DNA from: Neodiprion pinetum
Taxonomy: Eukaryota; Arthropoda; Insecta; Hymenoptera; Diprionidae
NCBI RefSeq assembly: GCF_021155775.2
Contig: NC_060233.1
Coordinates: forward strand, 40,217,609 to 40,281,608
DNA: 64,000 bases
Direction of reading: 5' to 3'
Positions 29,586 through 43,100 of the stretch are shown here, in pieces. Below the pieces are notes generated by a model. That model was given only the letters and a program-made list of their open reading frames with translations, had not been told where the DNA came from and did no database searches. How positions within the stretch are numbered: the first letter of the stretch is position 1; every line of letters starts with the position of its first letter. The translations under genes were made by a program, and so were the position numbers.

Positions 29586-29984
29586 GTTCGTACGTTTTTT
29601 GGAACCTGATATTCCCCGAGTTTTCCACGTATTCCAGCCTGGAAATAGGATTTTTCCACTAACCTTTCAAGAAATATGACGCAGATTAATGACAAGTCTT
29701 TTTTACATATTAAAACTGATGCCTTTAATATTACCTAGTAACTATATTTTACCGTCTGACTATCAATTTACAAACATTCGCCTGGGATTTTCCGTAAGAT
29801 AAAAACGAAAGAAGATTTCGTATTAAGTAATATACACGCCGTGCAATCTTTTTTTTTTCTCAAGATCAATAGTACTTTGTATAAGAACGAGTTTATTTCT
29901 TCGACTTGGACTCAAAATTCCAGTCTTATTTTTTAAATTCCCCGAGTTTTCCCGGTTTTTCAGGTTTTCCCTGCGCGTACGAAC
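29586..29984. repeat. degenerate interspersed repeat (TTCCCCGAGTTTTCC family)
   Basis: The ends carry GTTCGTACG (29586-29594) and its reverse complement CGTACGAAC (29976-29984). Inside, ATTCCCCGAGTTTTCC occurs near both ends in the same orientation (about 29611 and 29937), followed by CCGG/CAGGTTTTCCCTG words. Repeats rich in such CCTG/TTTTCC words are common in invertebrate genomes. It is non-coding. Confidence 0.55.
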
Positions 29985-32900
29985 TATGATTATACTTAAC
30001 GCTCTTCCGGTGTAACCAAATTTCCGTTTCAAAAGCCCATCTCAGACTTCCATGTTCAGAAAAAAGAACCGGATTCTCGTGTGTTTGATAAGCGCGTGTT
30101 TGGCGAAGCAAAAAATCCACGAGAATGAGAACAACCAGCGGACTGATATTACATCCGACGTACTGTGAAGCAAGGGATAAGGGTTCTACCCTTTTAACTT
30201 TAAGGATGTATTCCACTAGTCAGGCCGAACATGGGCCGAGTGGTCGATGCGAAATACTAGCTTATGCATTATGCTACATCCACTGATCGATATTCTATCG
30301 ATTGGCTAAAAATAATGAACGCTAAACTTTGCCGGGACTTGATTCAGCCCGTACCGTCGTGTACTTATATCGGGCGAAGAACACACATTAGATTTCTCTG
30401 CTCCTTAATTTGTAGTATCGGGGCAGTGCATAATTTAACAGACGTAGTGCCATCTCGGCGCGGCCTCAAAACCGCAGGCTGAAAATGAAAATTGAGAGAG
30501 AAAAATCAAATTCTCAGAAGTCCCGCGTGTATAAGAATATACATATACATGTAACACAACTGGCAGGCCGCAGCTCGCCGAGCTTTTTAGGAAGATCACG
30601 GAATGTAACAAAGGGTCACGTGTGAGATTTACAAAAAGTCAAACAAAGGAAAAAAAGAATCACCTACCCATCTCGCTCCTCTCATGCATTATATATATAC
30701 TTCACACGCGATCTATCCGTTGATCAAAAATCGAGATAAAAGAAAGCGGAGATCATTTTTCAAGGGTGATTCAGCGGGCGTATTCAACGTCCATCGATCT
30801 TTTCCCTCGGGGAAAAATCGCGCCGTGAATGAGGAAAGGTTCTCCAGACCACGCGTGGGTGTCTGTGCGTGTATGCGGGAAGCCGAGGATCGAGGAATGG
30901 CCGGAATTCGCATTGCGAAGTGCAGTTTTTCCCTGAGAAAAGCGTTGCCGGCGTGGAAATTGAAGGCCGACCCGAAGCTTATCTCGGTACGTGTAATAAA
31001 TGAGATACCTCGTCACCCTCTGGCCCTCGCCAACTCTATACTTTCACGAGCCGAGGGCGAGGAGTGCCAAGTTTCTCGAGTGGAAAAAAGAAAACAGGAT
31101 TTTTTTTTCCGCGAAGAGGATCCCTGACGATGGCGGGCGGGTCACGCTTAAAAAAGCCGAAACCTCTCGGCGACGCTGCTTGCCTACACGCGAAAGCCTT
31201 CGGTGGTCCGGGACTTCCGGTTAATCGAGACATCTGCCACGCCCTTGAAACCTGCCGGGGTGTTGATCCGATTAAAAGTTTGATAGGATTAGACGCGGCG
31301 ATCAGGAAAGCGCGAGGGTGAAATCTGTGTTTTGGGAAACTGTACCGCAGAACGGAATTACAACGGGAAGGAAGCTGCTCCGATCTAACAATGCAGGGGG
31401 AGAAAGGGTTCGACGTAGTTCGTGATCGAAAAGTCTGACTCGGATGTTTTGACCCTGATGGAGAATTTCAGTAAAAACATTTTTCCGGATTTTCGCACAC
31501 GCTTTGTTCATCCAACTCCTGCAACGAGTTGTCGTATAATTCTTGCATGAATCGCAACGTCTACGTACGCAAAATGAAAAACGAAACGAATTCAACGCTC
31601 CTATTTTTTTCCCCCGTGTATCATATACGCGCGTTCTGGACGAATAGAGGAGAATAATGAGGTGGTAGATTCGGTCTGTCAAAATAAATGAAACAGATTT
31701 GAAAAGAATAATAAACTAGAAGGCCGGGATTATTTTCTCATTTTATACTCTTTCTTCACTGTATCAACGCGCGATGTTTTATTGCTAAATCAGCTGTGTT
31801 ATTTCCGAAAATACAATCCACGGCGAAGTTCCCCGTTCGCACAACGCAAATTCAATCTTAATTTAATTTTTCGCTCGATCGAGCCTCAGGCACGCCTCGC
31901 GCTTGACCGAAAGGGAATTTTCGATTCCGTCGCGCCGAGGTCAAAGGTAAAGCCGGTGTAGGGCGTACAGTTGAACATAAAATACGAATCGGAAGTCGAT
32001 GAGGCCGAACGATGAGTTTCCACCAGTTTCGCGTGCTTTCGCAGCAGCAACGAGAGTCGATAAAGCGAAATAAAAAGCGCCCGATGGCCCATCACGCAGC
32101 AGCGAAACCGTCGAAAAGCATCGTCCGTCGGTCCGAAAGCGCCAAGGAATCCCTCGGTGGATTTTATAGATACCGAGCAAACGCGAGATTCGGGGCGAGC
32201 AGAATAATGCGTCGTTCCGCAGAAACATGCGTACCCATACATACCAAAATTCGGTTTGCGGAGAACCGCGATGTGTCTGCAAACAGAGCAGAGTTTGCTC
32301 TTTAACCGCGTGCAAGTGCAGCAGCTTGCAAGTTCACCCTGCCGAGAGTGAGTGCATTCCACGCGTCGCGACGTCGGACAACGCCGCAGTCAACGCAGAG
32401 TGGAAAATGAAGGACAGAGCTAAGCCTAGACTGATCAATTTGCCATTCCCTATTCCTCGCCCGTGGTTCCGCTGACATAATCCACCTGGGATATTCTCCA
32501 CTTTCGATTGCATGCTGCCTGAATTCCCGCCTGAATGTACACACGTATATGTATAGGTATGTACTGAAATACCATCGGGAAATAATCGAATTCCGCGGTT
32601 GGTTGGTCGAGGTCACCGACACACTTGCGTTTCCGTTGGGTTATTCGACGCGAATGAACAGGGTGAGAGGTATGAAAATATCTGACGTGTCAAATAATTT
32701 GTGTACCGCTGATAGCGAAACGAAGCAGTTGTCGGTAAAACGAGTGAAAAGCTTTACCGAAATTCTATGTAACGAGGTCGGTATTTTCAAAAAGTTTCAT
32801 CGTCGTTTAAAGCAATTTTGGAGACGCTGATATTTCGGTTTGTATCACTCGCCACCGTACTTCTAATTCAAGCAATAGACTACGGGGTCTCCGAAGAGTG

Positions 32901-35900
32901 AGACCCGATCTCCTTGTTTAAACGTTGAATTTTTAACATGCCACAAGAGCCCTTAATCGTACAGCCAAACCCTGCATTCGGCATAAAGAGAATATCTTCG
33001 GGTGAATAAACCGTGTAATTATGGTACAGAACGTAAATTGTATCGTAGTCCAATTTCCATTTATAGCGAGAACTGAAATTTCTTGTTTAAGAAATTTAGT
33101 GTTCGATTATGGATGTAACACCATTGGCACAAAGACCGTTATTGCCATTGGTGGTTATATTTGCGATTAAAGTAGTTATTGCCGGTTCGTCGAGGTGCCA
33201 ATGACCCTTTTTCCGCCAACGGCCATCGATCACCGTGGATTTCGTCCCGCGAAAACAAAGGATAAATCCCTGACAGATACGTCTTGAATAAACCGTGCTG
33301 ATTCGTGGTCCCTGATCGTGCGGAGAACGACATTACACCCAATCATCGACCGAACCAACCGCTGAGCCAGCCAAGATTCGGATCTTCGGATAAGGCAGAT
33401 CCGCTGACACGTTTCGCGCGGGGTATAATACTTGGTGTATAAAAAGTCTTCTTTACTGGATCGTAAACCGACTTACATATAAGAGCTGTATGCAAAGTTA
33501 TCGTACATAATAAATATGCGCTTGGTACTTTGTCCAATATCAGCTGCGTATTCGGGCAAAGTTTTGCGCGTACCGTTATAATACTAATTCGTTATCATCT
33601 CGCCGGGAAATTTTACCTCCACGTCTCGCAGGTGCTAAATAATGGAAATGAATGATGACCGAATAGCGCTTTGGCCAGATATTATTTTTCCCTTCAATAT
33701 TTCCCTGAGTATTACCTCGAGGTATATCTGGAAAGTTTTGACAATATCAAAGTTTCCTCGCCCAAAATGTTCAGCAATAATTGTTGCGCATATATATGGG
33801 AAAATCCAGGCGAACCCAACCAATCGAAGCGAAAAACAAAAGTTAAAGAATTTTTAGGGAATTTTCAAACAGTTTGAAAAATGTTTTGGGTGATGAAAAA
33901 AGAAACGACAAGTTCTAAAAAGAATAGATAAATATTCCCGGTCTGCAAATGTTCGGGATGGAAAATATAGTTTTTGAGAATATAAAAAATGGTCGTTTTC
34001 AAAATAGCTTTAAATATTTATAAACAATTGACCGGTTGAACAAAAAATCTGAAACTATTCAGGATACTGTGTCAGAGTTGAGACAATCGCACAAACATTT
34101 TTGAACAAAATCAAAAATAGCGAGGGTCAGACGTTGGTCGAGTTTGCATGGAATTCCCCATATGTGCCCGATATGAAATTCGAATGAATGCGTGCCAGCA
34201 GCAGCCGGTCCAAGGAAAGCTCACGAAATACGAGAATTGTGTCCATCTTCTGATTGTTTTCGGACAGAATCACTCAAGATAATATCAATTTTCTTCTCCT
34301 TATTTGTACCCATTAGCGACATTCGGTGATTAGTGAACTAAGCATACATGTTATTGCCGAGGATGTTGAACAGACACGAAAGTGGGAGGCCAACGCGTTG
34401 CATAAGCTCGTGTAACGTAACCGCGGGCTTATAACAGTCGGAGAAGATTATACCGTACATGCAACGGCAGTAAATTCGCGTCATACACGAGACACAACAT
34501 TGCTACATATGAAATCCACGTATAACTGAATCCGCGTAACCGCGCGACGCGGGATAAATGTCAACCGAAAGAAACGGAAACACCGAATAAAAACCGAGGG
34601 TGTATCCGCAGCTGGGTTTTGCGACTAAAATTTACCCAGAGCAAATATGCACGTACTCACGTAATTCGCCAAGAATTTATCACGCGCAGCTTTCGCAAGT
34701 CGAATAAAAACCCCATACATCACCACCGTCCGCATTTAATAAAAAAAATATAAAGACTCGCAGTTTTGTTTCAACGGAATCTACTCACGCCGCACGTTTT
34801 ATTTTTCTATCGATCATCGAGTTCCCCAGAATGAAATTGAACCACAAGGGCCACTCGACGTTACGACCTCGCGGAATTTCATCGGGCTTAGTAAAGCTAC
34901 CGCCACAAAATTAGCCAAGCTCGGGTTTAGCCGAGAATTTCTGGACCTTCCGGAGAACCTTCCCTACGTCATTTGGGGAACAGCGGTGGTTGTTTACATC
35001 CCCGGGATGTGTCCGGGGCTGCAAGACACTCCGTTACCCTCGATCGCTGTTTGGAATCCCGAGTGCCAGGCGCACGATGTGCGTTCAGTTATTTAGAGAG
35101 CGGAACCGCAATGATCGCCGGAGGGTGAAAAGCGGTCGGTGCGGGCTCACTTGTGGAAATGACAGTACAAGGGAGCTTTGCAGATCGTCCGTCCCAGATT
35201 TAATCAGGATTTTTTTCCATTCAAATAATCAGAATCGGTGACGATTCGACGAGTAGATTCAACTTTTCAATCAATCACGATAACTCGATTTAATCGTAAG
35301 TCGCAAAAGAAAGTCAAGAACTTGACTAGTTTATTTGAATTAGAAGAAAGATTCAGTCTTCTTCCTCGGAACGAAGGGTTGAATTTACGATGAATTTTCA
35401 ACTCCCGAATTATTTCTATCCGTTTATCCGTTTTGGAGACAGAACAATAAAAAAAAAAAATCATAAATATTATAGAGCTTATGGCTTGGAAAGGTCTTTG
35501 TTCAAAACTAGGTGAGAAGGGTTCGAAAGTGATTCATGAGCCGTGAATCTTACCCAGCGAATTAACATCGTATGAGAAGAGTGGAGGATGTGGAGCGAGG
35601 ATCGTGCAGTCTGTGGGAAAACTGTCGAACTTTTGGGGTGAGAAAACAGCTTCGACGCAAGTTTCACCAAGTTAAACAATTCCGACGATTCGATTCGCGT
35701 TTCGTGCGTGATTTCATCTCACAATCAGTCGGATATAAAAGCAAAGGTGATGGAGAGATCGCGTTGATGAGGTTAAGGCTAGGAATAATTGGTTTTCCTT
35801 TTCTATCCCCGCTAATTAGTGCCAACGTAAGCCGTCTTACGGCGCGGTTCGTTGCCAAGAAGTTAAGCAGAACGTAAGGGCAGCTGCTTCTTATTATGAT

Positions 35901-38773
35901 TCCCTGGTGAAGGCTTGCGCAATATCACGAGTACCTTGGGAACCTACAAGGAAGGGTGCGCCCTAAGGGGCTAATTATTTGCGAATCAGCCCAATTATAT
36001 TAATGGCTCGTGTTACAGTCGGAGCCCTTTTACGCCAGCTGAAATAAGCCTCGGGCAATTCCGAGGTGAGTGGCATCAAATTTACCTCGATCAGCATTTC
36101 TCGGTTCATTGGAAAGCGATATTACTGAAGAGGCAACGGAACGATCCAGCTGTCGGAAGTCGAGCTCGTGCCGCGTTATTTAATCAACGCCGTTAGTTCC
36201 GCCCTTCTATTCTTGTCGTACGAATAATAACGTTCCTCCGAAAAGTTCAGGAACAAGACACATTCATTCCTTAAACTCCACGCTCACGAAACTCCTCGTC
36301 CGTTGTTACGACGCCTGTTCTTTCGTGCCGTCCCTTTGCACGCTGTTGCAAACGCATTTCGAATTCGGCTCAGAAACCCAGCTCGTTTCAAAGGCTTTGC
36401 GTTGTCGCCCTGGTCGCGCAGGCGTGGAATGATCTCATTGCAACCAGGCTTGCCGGTGATCATGATACACAGCGAATGGGATTATGCAGGGTCGCGTTTA
36501 ATCCGGTATGAAATTGGCCCAGAATGGACAACCCAGTTTTGAAATCGCGCTGCGCTGCTGACATCAAGATGTTGGGAAGAAACAAGATACGTGTGGGTGT
36601 TGATTAATTTTTTACCGTTTCTGCCAAACGAGAAATCGTCTTCCAAGAATTTTCGTCCCGTATCTTATAACGACACGCGGTTCATCTTACCGGAATGACG
36701 AAAATCTGTCGGGCCGAGGAACGTTGCGAGAAGAATTTTCGGTGTAAAAGAAAATAATACTGCTGAGTTGGTATGGCGAAAAAATTGATCAAGTTTTTTC
36801 GCTGCAGTGCTGAAAAAAGAATTTGATGTCGGTACAAAGTTGGTTCACTGTAGGTAGGTATACTTATGTTATAATATTCAGTGCGGGATTCAAGAGCAGA
36901 ATACTTTTTCTCCATTTCGGTTTTACATGTCTGCGATTGAAATTGAAAAATTTCTAAACAAAGATTAAAGCCGACACACGGTACGTATAAACCTTGTGAA
37001 ATATTTCATACTGTAATAAAAGATTGAACGGAGACGGTTCGATCATCTTTGACACATTAAAGCACCGAAAGAATGCCCGAATTTCTACTTCCACGCCTGA
37101 TTATGTCCTCGAAACGCTTAGTACAGTATTTTAGTCTAAATTGCAAAAATATCTAATAGATCTTTAAAGTCTAATAGCATCGAATATTTCCTTTGAGTCG
37201 ACATGCACGCACTTAGACAGCGCTCAAGATGAAACATGTAAACTTGATTGCGTTTTTCTAGTTATTAAGTACTTAAAACTAAATTTTAAGCTTGTGAGCT
37301 TTCTCATCGTTAAAAGTAGTTAAGCTTATAAGAGTGTATCTGGTGGAAATTTTTATCTTCAGAATATGACGCACTAAACTGTGATTAGGACGTATCGATT
37401 CTTCGTATGCATTCTTGAGTGTATACGTTGTCATCTAACAACCAGATAATGTGCTTTCACGATATTATACTTAGGTTCAATCGGTTCATAGAAGGCATTT
37501 TTTTCGGTTACGATTGCCATAATTCTTCCAACGAAAATATATCTGTCAGTATATATAACAACGACTTCGGATTTTAGCCGCGCGAAATCCGACGTGAAAT
37601 TCCCTTCAAACCATCACACGCCGGAAAAATACCCTCAAAGGGATTTTCCCAATTAAACTATCTTTGATGTTCTAACCCTTCGGACTCGAGATCACGCAAC
37701 AACATGCAATTGCCCACATCTCCTCGTGTGTTGGAGGATTATAACGATCTTCTGCGGGGGAAATCCTGAGTGGGTATAATTCACGAGAAGATTCGTCCGT
37801 CGTCCAGATCGTCTGGGATATGTTATGCCTACATTACATCTATACATGCATGTGAAATATTCGTCATCGCAACGAATCGCGGAGCTTTTTCGGCACAGGA
37901 CGAACGCTTACGTGCCGCGAGGTAAGAGGTCCTTTCCCGGGTTTACTTATCGTTATATCTTTCGTTGTATTTTTACAGGATATACATCCCATCCTGTATT
38001 CCTCGTCTCCGACGCTGAGCGAGCTATTTTTCATGTAAATCGCGTCGTCTGATCCTTCCTCGAAAATTTTACCCTCACGCGAAACGCGCGTTATAATGTA
38101 TACATAAACACTTTACCTTGAGTTAGGTTGCGGTGGAACTTGGGCAACTCTGCCGGTAAATAAAACTTTTTTTTAGATTTTACTTAAATTTTTAAGACGG
38201 CCAGACTCTTCCGCCGATATAATAGCTCCTTATCGTAACGTTTACCGTGACTAATTCTGGATTACATTACGGATACTCACCTCACCCCTTTAAACCTGCT
38301 TTCAGAGAGTGCAAACAGGACCCTCGGGTCGCGTTTACCCCGCATGGTTTACACTCGGCTACGTAACCATTTGTTAAACTTTTGTTTGAAAACACGAGGA
38401 AAATCCCCTCAAGCGAACGACGCAACGAAAGGCGCAATTTGCTTTCTGTAACGTATATACGTATGTACACATCGTGGACCAGCGCGCCAAATGAATTGAA
38501 AAACGGCGGGGTGTTGATCGTTAAAAAGCATTATCACGTTCGTTTGGTGGTTTATACAAAGCGGGATATTCTTTGATGGAAATAAAATATTATACACAGG
38601 GAAGAAATATTATCGTCTTGTTTTAAGAAACATATATACTCGCTTTGAAAAGGTCCGCAAAACGTAAAGTAATTATTCGTAACTTTTCTTTATAAATTGA
38701 GGAAAAAGAACACGAGACATCGTGAAACGAATCTCGGCGAATTCAGAGACATCCAATTAGGTCTCAGTCAAAT
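29985..38773. other. no gene recognised
   Basis: Frames of up to 158 codons (for example near 30.7-31.1 and 31.9-32.4 kb) overlap on both strands and have no domain or splice context. No RNA gene was seen. Confidence 0.55.
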
Positions 38774-38795
38774 AAAAAAAAAAAAAAAAAAAAAA
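38774..38795 (+). repeat. A22 tract preceded by AATAAA
   Basis: A run of 22 A follows TCAAATA, so AATAAA overlaps its start. This could be the tail of a retroposed copy, but nothing recognisable lies upstream. Simple slippage is equally likely. Confidence 0.6.
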
Positions 38796-39750
38796 GGGCT
38801 CAACTAACTCCGCAGATCCGGCTCCAGGGTAAAAAAAATTCTCAAACCTGCTTAAGGAAAGGTCAGCGTCGTTTTTCGTAGTCTGCGGGCATTGAGTGGC
38901 TTCGATTTTCGGTTAAAAATTGAAAGTCGTCTAAGCCGACGTAGAATAGCGTCTCTGTAAGTTCACGAGGAAATTGAGTAGTTTATCGATAAACGGATGA
39001 CTCGAGGGTGACTCTGACAGGTTAAAAGCCAGCATCTTAAAATCGTTTGCGGCTTACGATTGTTTTTTTTTTTTCATTTTTTGCAGAAGGGTTTTTCGAC
39101 ATTCGTCGAGAGAACACCTCAAGCAAAAGGAGTGGGACGCCTGACTCGGCAGCCTCGTCGTTTTCAGATCGCTTTTTCACCCGCGGACGCTTCTCGGTCC
39201 AAGTATAAACATAAATGAGAAGAAGGCGACGCCGCAATTAGCGACGAGCTTTTAAGACCCCCTGAGTAATTTGACCCGCCACCGGTTGATCTACGCGAGT
39301 CAGAGGGTTGAAAAATGTCGGCAATTTGTTTGAACCCCTCGTGATCCGAGTTCGCGGGTCGGCTTCTTACTCCTCTACATAAAAAATTCCTCTCCAGGTT
39401 CGTACGTGCAGCGCATAATTACGAATTGCTTTATCAGAGTCGAGATAGCCGGGACAATATCAACGGTTGAACGGCTTTCGAACAACAGATGGCCAGAGCT
39501 AGTTCAACAGGGAGGCTCGACTATGTTTGATTACCGCTTTGTAATTGTTGTATGAATTTCGGATTAACGCAGGGCTGATATTAGTCGGATTACGAGCACC
39601 TGCTGCCGCCTAAATTCCGTTTCACCATCTCGCCGCAGCCCCCGTCTTAAATTCGAATAATAATTCACCCACGTCGACTCCGTTTCGCCCGCACTCACCC
39701 AATTTCTAATTTTCTAATTAGCCTGAACGTAGCCCGTTTCCTTTTCGCAG
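38796..39750. other. region just upstream of the membrane-protein gene's first seen exon
   Basis: It ends in a good branch-point and acceptor context at 39706-39750, so at least its 3' end is intron. The upstream partner exon was not found. Confidence 0.5.
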
Positions 39751-39851
39751 ACTCTAAACCGCGGCCACCTGCCTCATCGTGGACGGCTCTAGCCTCTCGA
39801 CGAACCGTCGACATGACCCGGGATTTCAGAGAGACGACAAGGTGACTGACG
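39751..39851 (+). other. upstream exon of the membrane-protein gene, probably 5' UTR
   Basis: The exon is bounded by a strong acceptor (polypyrimidine tract ending TTTTCGCAG, with a CTAAT branch-like sequence upstream) and a consensus donor (GTGAGT). It would splice over a 153-bp intron to 40005. In the frame that enters the next exon it has a TAA at 39755-39757, then 31 open codons and no Met, so as drawn it cannot supply the start. It also holds a short upstream frame, ATG 39813 to TGA 39845. Either it is untranslated, or an alternative acceptor (for example the AG at 39791-39792) makes part of it coding. Confidence 0.55.
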
Positions 39852-40004
39852 GTGAGTCCGCGTGCATCGCCACGCCATTGGGTTTACTAGCTTAATAATT
39901 CCGCGTCGTATTCGAGGGAAAGTATTCATCGACATTGGAATGATACAACATCGCGACGTAGGTTGGTTAAAGCGTCGCATTTTCTTTACCCTATTTTCTC
40001 AAAG

Positions 40005-40142
40005 ATGACGTGACGAAAATCGAAGTGGAACTGGAAGAGGCCCCGTTCGATATGGACGGTCGAGTTCCGCCGATTATCATGGGCCCAATTCCGGACCCAG
40101 GCGCGAGCCCAACGCCGGAAGTGAACGCGACCTACCCTGGGG
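40005..40142 (+). CDS. exon 2 of the membrane-protein gene (N-terminal, extracellular part)
   Basis: The exon lies between a pyrimidine-rich acceptor (TTTCTCAAAG) and a GTGAGT donor. It is open in phase 1 throughout. Upstream of the chosen Met at 40052 it encodes an acidic stretch (DDVTKIEVELEEAPFD); downstream it encodes MDGRVPPIIMGPIPDPG and then the sequon NATY. The smooth amino-acid flow across both junctions supports it as coding. The base before the donor contributes one nucleotide to a split Val codon. Confidence 0.75.
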
Positions 40143-43100
40143 GTGAGTTACTGCTTTTATAGCGAAAATATCGAGGGGAGGTTCTGCGGATCGATTCGAC
40201 CACTTTCAGTGAAGTCACCGCCATTAACACATTTTCGCGTACGTATAACGAAGGTGTGAATCGAATTGACACCTGCCGTTTGTAAATCGGTTGTTTTCAT
40301 TCTACCTTTGTGCCGAAGAATTCAAAAGGGTATGTATTACAATTTATTGTAACGAATAATGAATAAAATTAAAACCGAGTACTGAAATTTACGCCGGCGT
40401 TTCTCTCGAATTGGAATATTGTTGGTTAATTTTACGCACGTGCAGCGATTATTGTTTTCTGAACGTGCAACGTCTCGGCAACTTTCAGCCTGTTTAAAAC
40501 AGTCGTTTCAAGTCAACGCTAAATGAACCGAGTATTAATTTCTCCTCCGTTATTCATTCAATTTTTTCTTGAACAACTTACGTTTTACACAGTTAGACTT
40601 CAGCCTGCATCTCTAAAACGCGACACGCTACAGACTTTGAGCCCGATTTAATTTTAACCCGTTAATATGATGCACCGTGCCTTGTCAACGATAACTCATA
40701 AATCGATTATCGCTTGGCATATCTGCGATAATTTTTTACCCCGCATCAATATTTAGTACCTCATGTAACGGCTGCGCGACGGATAAAACGTCGATATTAG
40801 AATTTACGATACGGTGCGAGGCGATAAGCTGCCGTACTTTCACTAATTCAAATTGGAAAGAGGGGATATCAATTCCTTCTCGCGATCGCAATGCGCGCAA
40901 GATTCAATCATTCGTTGAAACGGTCGTTAATATTTTTAATGGGAAAAAAGTTTTCGGTAGAAAAAAATCTGTGCCGTTAACGCTGCTGGTACTTGATTGC
41001 TTATTTCACACTCTTTTACCTTTATTCTTTCGTCCGTTGAATAAACCGTTGCAGACCGCCGTAAAAAGCCAAAATCAAATTCTGTAACTTTATTTTCTCG
41101 CGTAAAAATTCAATTTTCCCAGGTGTTGAACAAATTCGCAAATGTCACTTCTCTGTACGGCTTGATTATTTCAACGAACAGAGAAAAAGTGTGTTTGTTC
41201 GATACAGGTGAGCTTCGTAAGTTAAGGACTGTTTCCAGTTGCTTATATCGTCGACTACTCGGTAAACAAAAAGGAAATTCACGAATGTAATTGAAAAATG
41301 TACGTCAAGTGATTTCGATCGAATATTCTCGTCGTAAACAACTTTTCGAAGTTTGATTACAGCTGCTTGATTGACTGACATACTCGGAGATAGCGTAAAT
41401 GTACGATTGTTCTGAAAGAGAAGAACTATCCAAACTGATCAAATGGCCAAGTTAGTATAATACAATTGACCTTCCTCTGGGATACACAAACACGTTTACC
41501 TAATTACCGACATTTGCCCGCGAAAAAAAGGAGGAAAAAAAGTAATATATCGATTTAACGACAAACATCGCGGCGACGAGTCCGAGCGAATCGAAGTCTA
41601 TCGCAAATGAACAGCCGTCGTACACGTGTAGCTTCGACCGCTTCGGGGGTGGGGGGTGAAATTGGGGCGAAACCACGAGGAAAGGCTTGACGAATGAACG
41701 GCAAGCGGCAGATTCTACGGATTTTGAATTTCTAAGGTACAGTCGAGCCGGGAGGAGTCGTCGTGAGGGCCGAGGAAGCTCTTATCGTGATACTGGTGCT
41801 GGTGCTCTGGGTGGCGGCGATCGCGCTCTTCTTCAACAGATGGGGAAAGATCCGAATGCTGGAACCGTATCAGCCCAAGTTCCAGCAGCAGCACAGACAA
41901 AGCTGTGCGATGATCGATCCAAACCCGGTCCAGGTAATAAGAATGATAAGAAGTAATAGATTTTCGATTAGATCCGTTATTATTTTTCCCCGATTAATCG
42001 AGTATAACTGATTAACTTTTAAACTCGATTATTTTTCCTCACAATCGGTTTTTGTTTCTTACTCCGATGAACGACGCAATGCAATATCAATTTATGTGAT
42101 CAGAGTATCAATTATTATCATTGTCTTATTTGCTGAGTACCTATTTGATACGATAAGTGAAAGATGAGTGAATATTTTCACATGAAATTGAAAAATATTT
42201 TGAATCAAGCTATAAATCATACAAAAACTTTTCCGCTAATAAGACTGCATACCGATATTTATATAATTTTGCTTTCGTACGCATCGTTTAAAAAAAATAC
42301 GAAATAATCGATTAATCGATTCATTTTTACCCATTCAATCGAGTCGTGTTCGATTATTTTTAGCTTAGTGGCCATCGCTACCAGGTAAGTCAGCCGCGTG
42401 CAACCGGTTGTTTAAATTTTTACCCGACAGGATTTTAGTTGCCAATTGAAAACGTCCCCGCGGATTGCGATTGTATTACAAAAGGCGTCTCGCCGAGGCG
42501 AATTTCCGCGAGCCGCATTATCGAGTTGAGGGGAATTCAATTTCCGAATAAACGAACGACAAAGAAGCTCGCTCGAACGTTCTGTTCACCGATTTATAAT
42601 CTACGGTTCGCGTCAGGAATCGGATCGATAATCCTGTTGCCCTTTTTACTATTCCTCTCCTCACGTTATACCTTGTATATGCGTATTACATTACATCCGT
42701 TTCAATCGCTCGATATAAAGCCACGAATCGGTTTCCCAAGACGACATTAACTCGGGTACGAGAAAAAAAAATAAATAAATAAATGAACACGTCGTTTTTA
42801 TCGCGCGTCGACGATGTCGCGCAGGAGTTGATAGAAATGTAAATTTTTTCATTACCGAGCGATTAAAGCGGACCGATATACGTACACGCACAGCGTAATG
42901 TATTCCGAATTTTGGACTACCGGTGTAATTGCATTTTTAGTATTAAAAGTCTGCGACTCCGAAGAAATGTGATTTTCATGCAAATTTTCTGTCGGATCAC
43001 ATCTTTCGGATAGACTAATCGCGGATGGCGGAACGAACGGTCGGAACGATTATCCTCCGAAAAGGCTCGACCGTTTCTTATTATTGCGCCACTTTATCAC

